This document shows, piece by piece, positions 45,748 through 54,944 of a DNA stretch of 64,000 nucleotides. The stretch comes from CAYZJV01 sp964473245 (GTDB taxonomy: Bacteria > Spirochaetota > Spirochaetia > Sphaerochaetales > Sphaerochaetaceae). The notes beneath the pieces are model-generated. The model did no database searches and was not told the DNA's origin. It saw only the letters and a program-made list of their open reading frames with translations. The stretch is taken from contig CAYYOL010000001.1 of NCBI GenBank assembly GCA_964473245.1, positions 1 to 64,000 on the forward strand, written 5' to 3'. Positions within the stretch are counted from its first letter, which is position 1. Each line of letters starts with the position of its first letter. Made by a program: the position numbers and the translations under genes.

Positions 45748-46451
45748 AACGTTCGTTGCAATTCAACGAATTCGGGATCTGCCAAGGAACGTGATTCTCT
45801 TGGAGTAGTAATCGGGTGCAGGCTGATCGTATGCATAGGGCGATCTGTGAGTCGTACCACAAGATCTGCCATGAGGAGCGCTTCTGATAGATCGTGGGTC
45901 ACATAGACGGTGGTTCGACGATTGGCCTCCCAAAGTGAGAGAAACGACTCCACCAACGACCACCGAAGATGGGTATCGAGACTCTGGAATGGCTCATCCA
46001 GAAGCATGATTCGTCCAGGATACGCAAAAGCACGAGCAATCGAGACGCGCTGGCGCATACCTCCAGATAGCTGATCTGGCTTGAATTTCGTAAACTCTCG
46101 TAACCCAACCATATCGAGAAACTCCATGGCTCTGGCTATACGTTCGCCTTTGTTGGAAAACCACGGAAGAAGAACCAGTTCTACATTTGCGACCACTGAG
46201 TGCCATGGAAGCAGTCTCGGCTCCTGGAAGAGATAGCTAAAAGCCCCCTGCTCTGCTTCGGTTTTTTCTATGGTACCGGAATCCGGTTCTTCTAATCCTC
46301 CGATCAATCGTAATAGGGTCGTCTTTCCGCAACCGGAAGGACCGACGAAAGCGGTTATAGATCCAGGATTCATCTGCAAAGAAAAGTCTTGCATGACTGG
46401 TAGGTGCTGGTTGCGTACGAAATATGTTTTACTCACATGGTTCAGGATCAT
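45738..46451 (-). CDS. NitT/TauT-type ABC transporter ATPase
   Basis: A 237 aa ABC ATPase. Walker A is GPSGCGKTT (residues 38-46), Q-loop FQEPRLLPW, signature LSGGMRQRVSIARAF, Walker B MLLDEPF and H-loop VTHDLSEAL. The family (SsuB/TauB-like) drives import of small anions or thiamine precursors. It overlaps the permease gene by ATGA and closes the gltX-glyS-tyrS-SBP-permease-ATPase operon. Confidence 0.92.
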   Translation of the reverse strand: MILNHVSKTYFVRNQHLPVMQDFSLQMNPGSITAFVGPSGCGKTTLLRLIGGLEEPDSGTIEKTEAEQGAFSYLFQEPRLLPWHSVVANVELVLLPWFSNKGERIARAMEFLDMVGLREFTKFKPDQLSGGMRQRVSIARAFAYPGRIMLLDEPFQSLDTHLRWSLVESFLSLWEANRRTTVYVTHDLSEALLMADLVVRLTDRPMHTISLHPITTPRESRSLADPEFVELQRTFYT

Positions 46452-47236
46452 GCAGCCCCTCCCGCTTGGTGATGAAGTTTTCGCTGCCTGATGAACTTGG
46501 GAAATCTCAAGACACCTATGAACACCAGATCACCAATTGCAGTGAGCGCAACAGCGATGAGTGTCCATGCCAGAACCTCTGCTGTGTCCAGATGCACTTG
46601 TGCCAGTTGCATGCGGGAACCGACTCCGTACCGTGGTACAGTGAGGACCTCAGCCGCAATGACGACCTTCCAAACCATGGACAGGGATGCTTTCGCACCG
46701 GTAATAATCGATGGTACCAACGATGGGATTACCAGATGGGTAAGACGCATAAGTGGAGAGAATCCATAAGCTTCGGTCATCTCCCTCAATCTAGGGGAAA
46801 TCTGCCGAACACCCTGCTCCACTTGCACAAACATGACGGGAAAACCCATGAGAAAAGCCGAGAAGAGTGGGACAGTTCCACTGGAAAACCAGATGAACGC
46901 GAGAAGAATCACCGACATGACTGGAGTAGCCTTACAGATTACCAGGACAGGAACTAACATGGCATGAATCGATTTCGTGTATCCTGCAAGAATCCCCAAG
47001 GCACCTCCGATGGTGAAAATGATGAGGAAGCTCCGCAGCGCTCTGCCCACAGTAGCAAGCACATTGAGACTGAAAGGTTTCTGCTGCAGAAGCGAATACA
47101 GTGCGGAGAGTGTGGTGTTCGGGTGCGGCAGCAGCACTCCGGATCCTATAAGCTCGGCCCCGACTTGCCAGATGCCCAGCAAGATGAGGACCGAGAGTGC
47201 TGTCAGTGCTCTAGTAATCCAAGTAGAACGATTCAT
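46448..47236 (-). CDS. NitT/TauT-type ABC transporter permease
   Basis: A 262 aa BPD-type inner-membrane permease with about six TM helices. The coupling-loop motif EMTEAYGFSPLMRLTHLVIPSLVPSI is the EAA region that docks on the ATPase. The ATG at 47236 has GGGGGAG upstream and overlaps the binding-protein gene by 26 bp; a TTG at 47269 would add eleven residues. Partner of the adjacent binding protein and ATPase. Confidence 0.9.
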   Translation of the reverse strand: MNRSTWITRALTALSVLILLGIWQVGAELIGSGVLLPHPNTTLSALYSLLQQKPFSLNVLATVGRALRSFLIIFTIGGALGILAGYTKSIHAMLVPVLVICKATPVMSVILLAFIWFSSGTVPLFSAFLMGFPVMFVQVEQGVRQISPRLREMTEAYGFSPLMRLTHLVIPSLVPSIITGAKASLSMVWKVVIAAEVLTVPRYGVGSRMQLAQVHLDTAEVLAWTLIAVALTAIGDLVFIGVLRFPKFIRQRKLHHQAGGAA

Positions 47237-48200
47237 CGGGTACCGCTCCCCCGACAGAGGCGTAGTCAAAACCGTAGAGTACCTTCAGATACGTGTCCAT
47301 AGCTTCATATCCTTCGGTCGCTGTCCGGAAGACCAAGTTACAACGGGGAATAGCCGGCGTAGCCATAGCTGCTTTCATGATTCCCGCCTCTTCTATCATA
47401 TGACCTGCATCGCCAGGGTTCGCATTCACCCAGTGCACGGAGTCTCGAATAGCATCCATAACTACTGGAACACGATCCTTGTGCTGCTCTGCGAACGAAT
47501 CGGAGACCACAATCACCGTCATAGGATAGTTCCCTGTTCCGGTCAATGCCATCCAAAGTGCCTGAAGATCAAGAAGCGGAATGACATCGTCGCTAGAATT
47601 GAGTGCCATGGTGACAAATGGTTCCGGCATGACAGCTAGGTCCACTCGATTCGCGATAAGCATCTGAGCAAGTTGGGCAGGAGAAGCTATGCTGTAGTCG
47701 AGCTCCACATCGGTCTCGGTATCGAAACCAAGTGCAGTGATGATTATCTTCGTCATCTGATCTGGTGTACTACCGGCACCGGGAATAGAGATCTTTCTGC
47801 CGGCTAGGTCGCCTAGTTCAGTGATCGAGTTGTCGGTGGTGACAAAGGTAAGCATGCCCTCGCCCACTATCGCAGCGGTCTTAACAGGAACCCCCTTTGC
47901 ATACAGATTTGCCGCAACATTGGTGGGCAGTGCTGCCACGTCGATCTCTCCGTTCGCCAACCGTGCGATCACCTCATTCGGAGAGGGGAACACGTTCAGA
48001 TTGACCGAGGTCTTTTCATCGAGCTCTCCATTGTCCCTATTCAATCCGATGGTGCCAAATCCTGAGGGACCTTGCATGACCGCCATGTTGACTATGACCT
48101 TATCGGGATCGGAAACCGGCTCCCGGACTCCTTGGGCTGCAAGGGGAAATGTGATGGATAGAAACACCCCTACCAGTAGTAGTATACCTATTTTTTTCAT
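47211..48200 (-). CDS. NitT/TauT-type ABC substrate-binding protein
   Basis: A 329 aa exported protein. Its signal peptide (MKKIGILLLVGVFLSITFPLA, then AQG) ends about residue 23 with no lipobox Cys. The mature part is a type II periplasmic binding protein of the SsuA/ThiY-like family (PNEVIARLANGEIDVAALPT ... ANRVDLAVMPEPFVTMAL). The ligand may be a sulfonate, taurine, nitrate or a thiamine precursor; sequence alone does not tell. It follows tyrS after 40 bp with no clear terminator, only a small hairpin near its start. Confidence 0.85.
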   Translation of the reverse strand: MKKIGILLLVGVFLSITFPLAAQGVREPVSDPDKVIVNMAVMQGPSGFGTIGLNRDNGELDEKTSVNLNVFPSPNEVIARLANGEIDVAALPTNVAANLYAKGVPVKTAAIVGEGMLTFVTTDNSITELGDLAGRKISIPGAGSTPDQMTKIIITALGFDTETDVELDYSIASPAQLAQMLIANRVDLAVMPEPFVTMALNSSDDVIPLLDLQALWMALTGTGNYPMTVIVVSDSFAEQHKDRVPVVMDAIRDSVHWVNANPGDAGHMIEEAGIMKAAMATPAIPRCNLVFRTATEGYEAMDTYLKVLYGFDYASVGGAVPDESFYLDY

Positions 48201-48240
48201 AAAAACCTCATGCCGAAGTCGGCCCCCGGCGTGCCTTGTA

Positions 48241-49494
48241 TCAGGAAGCTACGATGACTCTGAAATACCGTTTCTTCCCGGCTCTCAAAATCATTTCGCC
48301 CTGCTCTATCCAAGTTTCATCTATGACTTGTTTGACATCTTCGACTTTTCTATCCTGTATGGAGGCTCCACCCTGTTGGATCAATCGTCTGGCATCCGAG
48401 TTCGTTTTACAGAGATCTGTCATACCGAACAGGTCCACAGCTCCGATTCCCCTCTTCAAGGTCTCCAGATCTATGGTCAAGGAAGGAAGTCCTTCCCGTG
48501 CCGAGTCGGCTATCGCACCACCGAACATACTTCTTGCAGCATCTCGAGCTTTAATGGCCTCTTGTTCACCATGAATAATCTTGGTCTGTTCGAAGGCCAG
48601 ACGCTCCTTTGCTTCGTTTATGTTAACAGTTGCTGAGTCATACGTTGCAATCTCATCCAGTGGGAGGAAGGTGAACAGCTTCATGAACCGAATAACGTCG
48701 GCATCGTTGACATTACGCCAGTACTGGTAGAAATCGTATGGGCTGAACATTTCAGGATCAAGGAAGACAGCTCCCTTTTCGCTCTTGCCCATCTTGTGGC
48801 CATCTGCACGGGTGATCAGATTGAAAGTCAGACCAAAGCATTCGGCTCCCTCGACCTTCCGAATCAACTCGATACCAGCAACGATATTGCCCCACTGATC
48901 ATCTCCACCGATCTGTAACCGGCAACCCTGATTCCGGTAGAGTGTAAGGTAGTCGTATGATTGCAAAAGTTGATAGTTGAATTCAATGAAAGACAATCCA
49001 CGCTCTAATCGCTGCTTGTAGCTTTCGAACGTAAGCATTCTGTTCACAGAAAAATGTTTTCCGATATCTCGGAGAAATTCGATATAGTTCAGTCCACCGA
49101 GCCAGTCGTAGTTATTCAACATGGTCGCATGTCCCATGGTATTGGACTCATGTGCAGAGAAATCGACGACAGTGCCGAGCTGATCCTTCAATGAAGCGCT
49201 GTTGTCCAAGATCTGCTCGATCGTGAGCATTCTGCGCATCTCACTTTTCCCCGAAGGGTCGCCAATCAGCGATGTCCCACCGCCGACCAGAGCAATCGGA
49301 TTATGTCCCGCCTCCTGAAGGTGGTGCATAGCGAAAAACGGAACCATATGTCCTATATGAATACTTTTCCCGGTTGGATCCACTCCCACATAGAATGTGA
49401 CGGGACCTTTGTCCATGAGATCACTTAATCCTTCAAAGTCGGTGCACTGTTTAATGAACCCTCGATCTTGTAGTATCTGTAGCGCTTTGTTCAT
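48241..49494 (-). CDS. tyrS: Tyrosyl-tRNA synthetase
   Basis: A 417 aa class I synthetase charging tRNA-Tyr. HIGH is at residues 46-49 (SIHIGHMV), the Tyr-site stretch YDYLTLYRNQGCRLQIGGDDQWGN is present, and the KMSKS loop reads KMGKS. A C-terminal S4 RNA-binding domain covers about 350-410 (ARRLIQQGGASIQD). The start at 49494 is preceded by GAGGGGA. It is third in an operon of three synthetases. Confidence 0.96.
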   Translation of the reverse strand: MNKALQILQDRGFIKQCTDFEGLSDLMDKGPVTFYVGVDPTGKSIHIGHMVPFFAMHHLQEAGHNPIALVGGGTSLIGDPSGKSEMRRMLTIEQILDNSASLKDQLGTVVDFSAHESNTMGHATMLNNYDWLGGLNYIEFLRDIGKHFSVNRMLTFESYKQRLERGLSFIEFNYQLLQSYDYLTLYRNQGCRLQIGGDDQWGNIVAGIELIRKVEGAECFGLTFNLITRADGHKMGKSEKGAVFLDPEMFSPYDFYQYWRNVNDADVIRFMKLFTFLPLDEIATYDSATVNINEAKERLAFEQTKIIHGEQEAIKARDAARSMFGGAIADSAREGLPSLTIDLETLKRGIGAVDLFGMTDLCKTNSDARRLIQQGGASIQDRKVEDVKQVIDETWIEQGEMILRAGKKRYFRVIVAS

Positions 49495-49509
49495 TCGATT
49501 TGATCCCCT

Positions 49510-50838
49510 CTACTGTCGCTTGTAGGCTTTTGTCTCCCGACGAATCCTCTCACCTAGCTCGTCGACACTCACTCGAACCTGCTCCATGGTGTCACGGAAT
49601 CGCAAAGTCACGGTGTTATCATCCAATGTCTGATAGTCGACTGTGACACAGTACGGCGTACCGATCTCATCCATTCTCCGATACCGGCGTCCGATTGCAC
49701 CACTCTGATCGTAGAAGGTAGCAAAGTCTTCGCGTAACTCGCGCTCCAACTTCTCGGCATAATCTCCTATCCCGTCCTTCTTCACCAATGGAAGCACAGC
49801 CACAGTCACCGGTGCGACCGATGGATGAAAATGGAGTACTGTCCGTACATCTCCACCCTCGAGTTCCTGCTCTTCATAGGCATCGGATAAGACCATGAGT
49901 ACATTCCTAGTGAGTCCTGCCGAGGTTTCAACCACGTAGGGGACGTAACGCTCTTTCGTCTCCTGCTCAAGATAGCTCAGATCCTTTCCGCTGAACTTCT
50001 GGTGCTGCGAGAGATCGTAGTCTGTTCTATTATGTACACCCTCGAGTTCCTGCCACCCCATGGGGAACAGATACTGAATGTCGTATGCCTCTTTTGCATA
50101 GAAAGCCAGTTCATCTTCACCGTGCTGATGCCATCTCAGATGATCTGGCCGAATACCCATTGCGTGGTAGAATGACATTCTCTGATCTTTCCAGAACTCA
50201 AACCACTGTTCATCGGTTCCCGGCTTGCAGAAATACTGCATCTCCATCTGTTCGAATTCACACGATCGGAAGATGAAATTCTTTGTGGTGATCTCGTTCC
50301 TGAAGGATTTGCCCACTTGAGCAATCCCGAAGGGAATCTTCACCCTGCTACTCTGCACCACATTCTTGAAATCGACATAGATACCCTGTGCGGTTTCGGG
50401 TCTCAGGTAGACGATTGAGGAGTCATCGTGCACTGCTCCCATATGTGTAGAGAACATAAGGTTGAAGTTTCTTGGTTCAGTGAACGAACCGGATGTACCA
50501 CACGTGGGGCAAGCACCCTGCAAATCGATCATATCGGTTCTAAACCGACTCTTGCACTGTCTGCAGTCCACCATGGGGTCTGTAAAGTTGGAGACATGTC
50601 CACTTGCTTCCCACACTTTCGGGTGCATGAGTATCGAGGCATCGAGCCCTACAATATTGTCGTGCATCTGAGTCATTTCTTTCCACCAGAAGTCACGAAT
50701 GTTGTTCTTGAGCTCGACTCCGAGCGGACCGTAGTCCCATGCTCCGGTGAGTCCTCCATAGATTTCACTTGATTGGTAGATAAAACCTCGTCTCTTGCAC
50801 AGAGATACCAGTTTGTCCATTGTTGTCGTTTCAGCCAT
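49510..50838 (-). CDS. glyQS: Glycyl-tRNA synthetase (dimeric type)
   Basis: A 442 aa class II synthetase of the alpha2 (eukaryote/Gram-positive-like) type, not the alpha2beta2 enzyme of most proteobacteria. It has the motif GAWDYGPLGVELKNNIRDFWW, a zinc-finger-like Cys set (DCRQCKSRF ... GACPTCGTSG), RPETAQGIYV and the anticodon domain at the C terminus. Its start overlaps the gltX stop by one base (TAATG). It loads glycine on tRNA-Gly. Confidence 0.95.
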   Translation of the reverse strand: MAETTTMDKLVSLCKRRGFIYQSSEIYGGLTGAWDYGPLGVELKNNIRDFWWKEMTQMHDNIVGLDASILMHPKVWEASGHVSNFTDPMVDCRQCKSRFRTDMIDLQGACPTCGTSGSFTEPRNFNLMFSTHMGAVHDDSSIVYLRPETAQGIYVDFKNVVQSSRVKIPFGIAQVGKSFRNEITTKNFIFRSCEFEQMEMQYFCKPGTDEQWFEFWKDQRMSFYHAMGIRPDHLRWHQHGEDELAFYAKEAYDIQYLFPMGWQELEGVHNRTDYDLSQHQKFSGKDLSYLEQETKERYVPYVVETSAGLTRNVLMVLSDAYEEQELEGGDVRTVLHFHPSVAPVTVAVLPLVKKDGIGDYAEKLERELREDFATFYDQSGAIGRRYRRMDEIGTPYCVTVDYQTLDDNTVTLRFRDTMEQVRVSVDELGERIRRETKAYKRQ

Positions 50839-52316
50839 TATGCAACCTCATTCTTCAGTATCGAGATAGCCCGTTCCAGACGGGCGACAGCAGTATCGAG
50901 TCCCAGCAGTCTAATCGAATCGAACAGTGGCGGACTTACCGTACTACCGGTCACCGCAACACGAATCGGCATGAACACACCATTCACTTTGATTTCCAGC
51001 TCCTGAGAAATATCCATGAGCGACTGCTCCACATGAGAATCCGCTTCTGTAGCCATTGAGCGTATCACAGGAAGCGCTTTCTCGAGTACCTGAAGCGTCG
51101 TCTCCATATCCTGCTTTTTAGGAAGCAGAGCAGTTGCCTCAGGTGGTTCAATATCGGTAAACAGGAATCTACTCATATCCACTACATCTGAGAGAACCTT
51201 GAGTCTCTCCTTGACCAGTGGAACCAGTGCAGAAACCGTTTTCGTTTGATCTTCGGTTAGCTTGGATCCTACGAAACCAGCATGTTCGAGGTATGGAAGA
51301 AGCATGGAGGCGAGCTCTTCATCGCTCTTTTTACGAATATACATGCCATTATACCAATCCAGCTTCTTGTAATCGAAGACTCCAGGAGCCTTGGTGATCT
51401 TGTCGAGACTGAACAATTCACACAACTCCTCTTTGGAGAAGAATTCTCTTTCACCATCGTACGACCAGCCGACCATACTCACATAATTCGTTAGCGCCTC
51501 AGGAAGATACCCTTTCTCACGGAAATCCCGAACAGCAGTGGATCCGTGTCGCTTCGAGAGTTTCTGCCCATCCTTTCCCATGACCATAGGGAGGTGACAG
51601 TAAACCGGGGGATCCCAGCCAAACGCTTCATACAGCAAGATATGCAACGGACCGGATGGAATCCACTCCTGGGCACGCATGATGTGCGTGATCCCCATGA
51701 GGTGATCATCTATGACATTGGCCAAGTGGTAGGTGGGATATCCGTCCGATTTCAGTAAAACCGGATCGGGATTCACATCGCTATTCCTTCGCGTAATATC
51801 TCCCATGAGCACATCGTGAAATGTGGTCTTCCCTTCGAGGGGAACTTTGAGACGGACAACCGATGGGAGCCCCTGTTGCTCGAGCTCAGCCCGCTCTTCA
51901 GTAGAGAGATTCCTGCAGTGGCGGTCATACCCCTGTTGCTTTGCTTTACTCGCGACCTGTTTCTGTCGAAGGTCCGACAAACGGTCGGCAGTACAGTAGC
52001 ACCGGTAGGCTTTATCTTCAGAAATCAGTTTTTCGGCATACTCTTGATAGAGAGCGAACCGTTCACTCTGGACATACGGCCCACAGGATCCCCCAACGAG
52101 TGGACCTTCATCCCACTCGACTCCGAGCCAGGCGAGGGTATCGTAGAGATCTTGCAACGCTTCCTGTGTAGATCTATCCTGGTCAGTGTCTTCCACACGC
52201 AGAATAAACTTGCCATTTTGAGACCGTGCAAAAAAATAGTTGAACAATGCAGTCCTGATCCCACCAATATGCTGCATACCGGTGGGCGACGGTGCGTAAC
52301 GAACACGAACACTCAT
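50838..52316 (-). CDS. gltX: Glutamyl-tRNA synthetase
   Basis: A 492 aa class I synthetase. It opens with RVRYAPSPTGMQHIGGIRTA (the HIGH motif is HIGG, 16-19) and has KLSKRHG as the KMSKS loop. Discrimination of tRNA-Glu from tRNA-Gln cannot be judged here, and no glutaminyl-tRNA synthetase or gatCAB lies in the window. First gene of the synthetase operon, with a TATACT -10 candidate about 50 bp upstream. AGGAGGA precedes the start. Confidence 0.95.
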   Translation of the reverse strand: MSVRVRYAPSPTGMQHIGGIRTALFNYFFARSQNGKFILRVEDTDQDRSTQEALQDLYDTLAWLGVEWDEGPLVGGSCGPYVQSERFALYQEYAEKLISEDKAYRCYCTADRLSDLRQKQVASKAKQQGYDRHCRNLSTEERAELEQQGLPSVVRLKVPLEGKTTFHDVLMGDITRRNSDVNPDPVLLKSDGYPTYHLANVIDDHLMGITHIMRAQEWIPSGPLHILLYEAFGWDPPVYCHLPMVMGKDGQKLSKRHGSTAVRDFREKGYLPEALTNYVSMVGWSYDGEREFFSKEELCELFSLDKITKAPGVFDYKKLDWYNGMYIRKKSDEELASMLLPYLEHAGFVGSKLTEDQTKTVSALVPLVKERLKVLSDVVDMSRFLFTDIEPPEATALLPKKQDMETTLQVLEKALPVIRSMATEADSHVEQSLMDISQELEIKVNGVFMPIRVAVTGSTVSPPLFDSIRLLGLDTAVARLERAISILKNEVA

Positions 52317-52590
52317 GGGGAAATACTCCTCCTATCCGGAATAGGTGTAACCGGTAGTTACAGTTTTAGTATAAAAAGAGAAAAGTAGCAACAACCCCAC
52401 TCTGAGAGCCACTCAGGAGGATACTGGAAATAGTGATGCTCACAAGCGTTTTTCGAAAGGGATATGGGTAACCAGAGGTATCGGAGTCACACGCAAGAGG
52501 GCCACCAGGATTCTTGTGTCCCCTGCCCTTATTCAAGAGAGTGATCAATGTAGGTCCATCCTCTCTCGATTCGCTCGACGATCAATCCTG
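52317..52590. other. 274 bp spacer without a gene, holding the gltX promoter region
   Basis: No supported ORF or known RNA. It holds a TATACT -10 candidate for gltX (minus strand, 52368-52373) with a weak TTGTTG at a 15 bp distance. A GTAAC-CGGTA-GTTAC inverted repeat (52347-52361) lies nearer the gene. Confidence 0.4.
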
Positions 52591-53394
52591 CTACGAGCGG
52601 GACAGCCAAGCTACCGTCTCATCCATAGCTTTCTCTCTACTGATATCGTCGATATCGTACGGAATCATGTGGGTAGCTTGCTCAAGGTGAACCCAGCGAT
52701 TCTTTCCAGCACCGATCTCGGCAACCATGCTTCCAGCATGGGAGGAGACTGTCGTATCGAGACCTCCGGTGAAAACCAGCACATCGGTCTGCGTGTTCGG
52801 TAATAGAGCAACAGCCTCCCGTTGAATCAGTGCAAGTTGTCTAAGTTGGCGAAAATAGTGCCAACTCCAGTATTCTTTACCCATGTAAGCGTCGTCATCG
52901 GGATCGCGATCATCGAAGAAGGTAAATCGAGAGTCGGCCTCCCAGGGCCTGCTCTTTTTCTTCACGAACACTCCAAGGAGCGTGACCAACGGAAGAGACA
53001 ACGATGGAATGCTGAGGGCAGGCGCATAGAGCACTGCGCGTGATACTCCGTGTCGGTGTGCGAGCATCACGGCTATTGCACCACCCATGGAGTGACCAAC
53101 AAGTGACACCTGTTCATAGATGGAGGCTTTTTCCAGATAGGTCCGCTCAGCCTCTCCAATCCAATCGAACCTCGTGGTATGCAGAAAATCGGTTCCATTG
53201 GTACCATGACCTGGGTATCGGGGAACGAAGACATCGAACCCAGCATCGAACAATCGCTTTGCCGGCAACGCCAGCTCTCCAGGATATCCAGAGTAGCCAT
53301 GTAGACAGACCACCGCTTGTTTCACCGGGGTATCGTGCACTAATTCAATCGGTCGTGCACACCTTCGAACTGAGTGAGTTGTCTGTTCTCGCAT
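52591..53394 (-). CDS. Alpha/beta hydrolase, monoacylglycerol lipase/esterase-like
   Basis: A 267 aa cytoplasmic alpha/beta hydrolase. The oxyanion turn CLHGYSGYPG, the nucleophile elbow VGHSMGGAIAV (Ser about 97), the Asp in FTGGLDTTVSS and the His in EQATHMIPYD form the triad. A charged cap (KKKSRPWEADSRFTF) sits between. Similar to carboxylesterase Est30/monoacylglycerol lipase types that act on small esters or acylglycerols. Last gene of the RloA/RloB-like operon, 18 bp after the LuxR regulator. Confidence 0.8.
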   Translation of the reverse strand: MREQTTHSVRRCARPIELVHDTPVKQAVVCLHGYSGYPGELALPAKRLFDAGFDVFVPRYPGHGTNGTDFLHTTRFDWIGEAERTYLEKASIYEQVSLVGHSMGGAIAVMLAHRHGVSRAVLYAPALSIPSLSLPLVTLLGVFVKKKSRPWEADSRFTFFDDRDPDDDAYMGKEYWSWHYFRQLRQLALIQREAVALLPNTQTDVLVFTGGLDTTVSSHAGSMVAEIGAGKNRWVHLEQATHMIPYDIDDISREKAMDETVAWLSRS

Positions 53395-53412
53395 ATCGCA
53401 TCACCCTCTCTT

Positions 53413-54297
53413 TTACGGTTGATTGAGTGCATTCAGTAAGTCGATTCTACTTCGAACCTTCATCTTGGTGAAAATGTTCGCAACATGATTGTTTACTGTG
53501 TTGACTGAGATGTCAAGTTCCGCAGCTATCTCCTTGTTCGTGTAACCTGACTTGATCAACTCCACGACTGAGAACTCCCGCTCGGTGATATGGAACTTCT
53601 CGAGTCTATCTCTGGTCAATTCTCGAACCGGCTCGTACGGCATGCGCCTGAAGTAGATGAAGAGATAGACGAGAATGATGATGGAGAATGCCATAAAATA
53701 GATTGGATAGGTGATATACCGCCATTGTGGATAGATGAGACTCACGATAAGCAGAGGCATCATCACGAATGACAGTATGATGATTGCCTTGCACACCGTT
53801 CTGACATCGTTTTGATTGATAGTCTTGAGATTCTTGATGATCACGAAGATGCAAAAGAAGAGCGTGCTCACAAAAATGAGCATCATAACTGTCTGAAACA
53901 CCCAAATGGATGAGAAGATTGTATAGAGGATGGAAATGGCCATATATACAGAACCAAGTACGAAAAAGATAGTTTTATAGGGATTTCTCCACGGTTGCGC
54001 TATAACCCATGTCGTGAAGAATGGAACGAACACGACAAGAAAGCTCACGTTCGCTGCTAAAAGGCTCTGAACTACAATGCCAGAGACCGTGGCCACCGTG
54101 TCTCCGAGAAACACTTCCACGAAAACCTTGAGTACTTGAAGCACCATGACCAGCAACAGAGAAGCATGGAAAGTGATGAAATACTTGGTCCAATTGTATG
54201 TCTCACGGATATGAAATACCACAGAGAGCACGAGGGTCATGCACCCTGTGGCGAATGCGAGCATGTATAGGAGTAAGGTGAATCCCTGTCCTACCAT
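53413..54297 (-). CDS. Seven-TM sensor with C-terminal LuxR helix-turn-helix
   Basis: A 294 aa protein. Residues 1-210 are about seven hydrophobic helices (LLLYMLAFATGCMTLVLSVV first). A 25-residue linker then leads to a LuxR/FixJ-type helix-turn-helix (ITEREFSVVELIKSGYTNKE and ISVNTVNNHVANIFTKMKV). Such one-piece membrane transcription factors are common in spirochaetes and would sense a membrane or external signal. It starts one base after the RloB-like stop, so it is coupled to that gene and is the likely local regulator. Confidence 0.85.
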   Translation of the reverse strand: MVGQGFTLLLYMLAFATGCMTLVLSVVFHIRETYNWTKYFITFHASLLLVMVLQVLKVFVEVFLGDTVATVSGIVVQSLLAANVSFLVVFVPFFTTWVIAQPWRNPYKTIFFVLGSVYMAISILYTIFSSIWVFQTVMMLIFVSTLFFCIFVIIKNLKTINQNDVRTVCKAIIILSFVMMPLLIVSLIYPQWRYITYPIYFMAFSIIILVYLFIYFRRMPYEPVRELTRDRLEKFHITEREFSVVELIKSGYTNKEIAAELDISVNTVNNHVANIFTKMKVRSRIDLLNALNQP

Positions 54298-54298
54298 C

Positions 54299-54943
54299 TT
54301 AGGCGTTCTTCAAACCGATCAGTTTCTGATTATGAGTCATGTCTGCGGTGCCACAGATATCCGATATCTCGGTGAGGAGTTTGGTCATATTCACCGGTGG
54401 CACTGATCCACTTCTCTGTTTCGCGATCGTGTTGTAATTCCCTGCGTTCACCGCAGCTTGTGCCTTCGCCGGGAACAATTTAAGGTGAAGTGCTGAACCT
54501 GCATTCAGAAGATAGTTCGCGTCTGCAGAGAATCCGGGAAAGACTCCTTTCAATGCACTCTCGACAACTGCAGTATCTCCGATCGGCATGCGAGGACTCT
54601 GCACATGCAACAAATACCAGAGTGAAATGTCTGGGTTGATCCAAGCTAATTGCACCTGCTTCTTCTTCGCAAACTCAAGATATTCGCTCACCTGCTCTCC
54701 CTGAACACCTAGCTGGGAGAAGCCGAAGACACACCATGTGCTGTCGAATTTCTCCCTCGTCCTCATTTTATGAGCCGTCTTGATAAGATCTTCGAGCGTC
54801 TCTGCCTCTTGAGCCCAGAGCACTGTCATATTGGTGTACCTGCAATCCTTGCGCATCTGGGAAAAGTAGAGAGACTCTGCCTCAGAAGCGGTGACGACAA
54901 GCAAGGTCTTCCTTGGTTTTTCATTTATTTTCCTGCGTCTCAT
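54299..54943 (-). CDS. RloB-like protein with degenerate Toprim active site
   Basis: A 214 aa protein matching the RloB scaffold: basic start RRRKINEKPRKTLLVV, then TASEAESLYFSQ where family members have TEGEKTEPNYF, WCVFGFSQ where they have WCVFDxDE, and NPDISLWYLLHV where they have NPCFELWLLLHF. Three acidic catalytic positions are changed: Asp to Gly at 74, Asp to Ser at 76, Glu to Ser at 107, while the surrounding core is kept. RloB proteins are predicted Toprim nucleases of phage-defence pairs. Here catalysis looks lost. One base separates it from each neighbouring gene. AAGGAG precedes the start. Confidence 0.75.
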   Translation of the reverse strand: MRRRKINEKPRKTLLVVTASEAESLYFSQMRKDCRYTNMTVLWAQEAETLEDLIKTAHKMRTREKFDSTWCVFGFSQLGVQGEQVSEYLEFAKKKQVQLAWINPDISLWYLLHVQSPRMPIGDTAVVESALKGVFPGFSADANYLLNAGSALHLKLFPAKAQAAVNAGNYNTIAKQRSGSVPPVNMTKLLTEISDICGTADMTHNQKLIGLKNA

Positions 54944-54944
54944 T

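Noticed and set aside
48201..48240. Riboswitch or attenuator before the NitT/TauT binding protein
   Set aside because: The spacer is only 40 bp, with one small GCCGA/TCGGC hairpin, too short for a known riboswitch.
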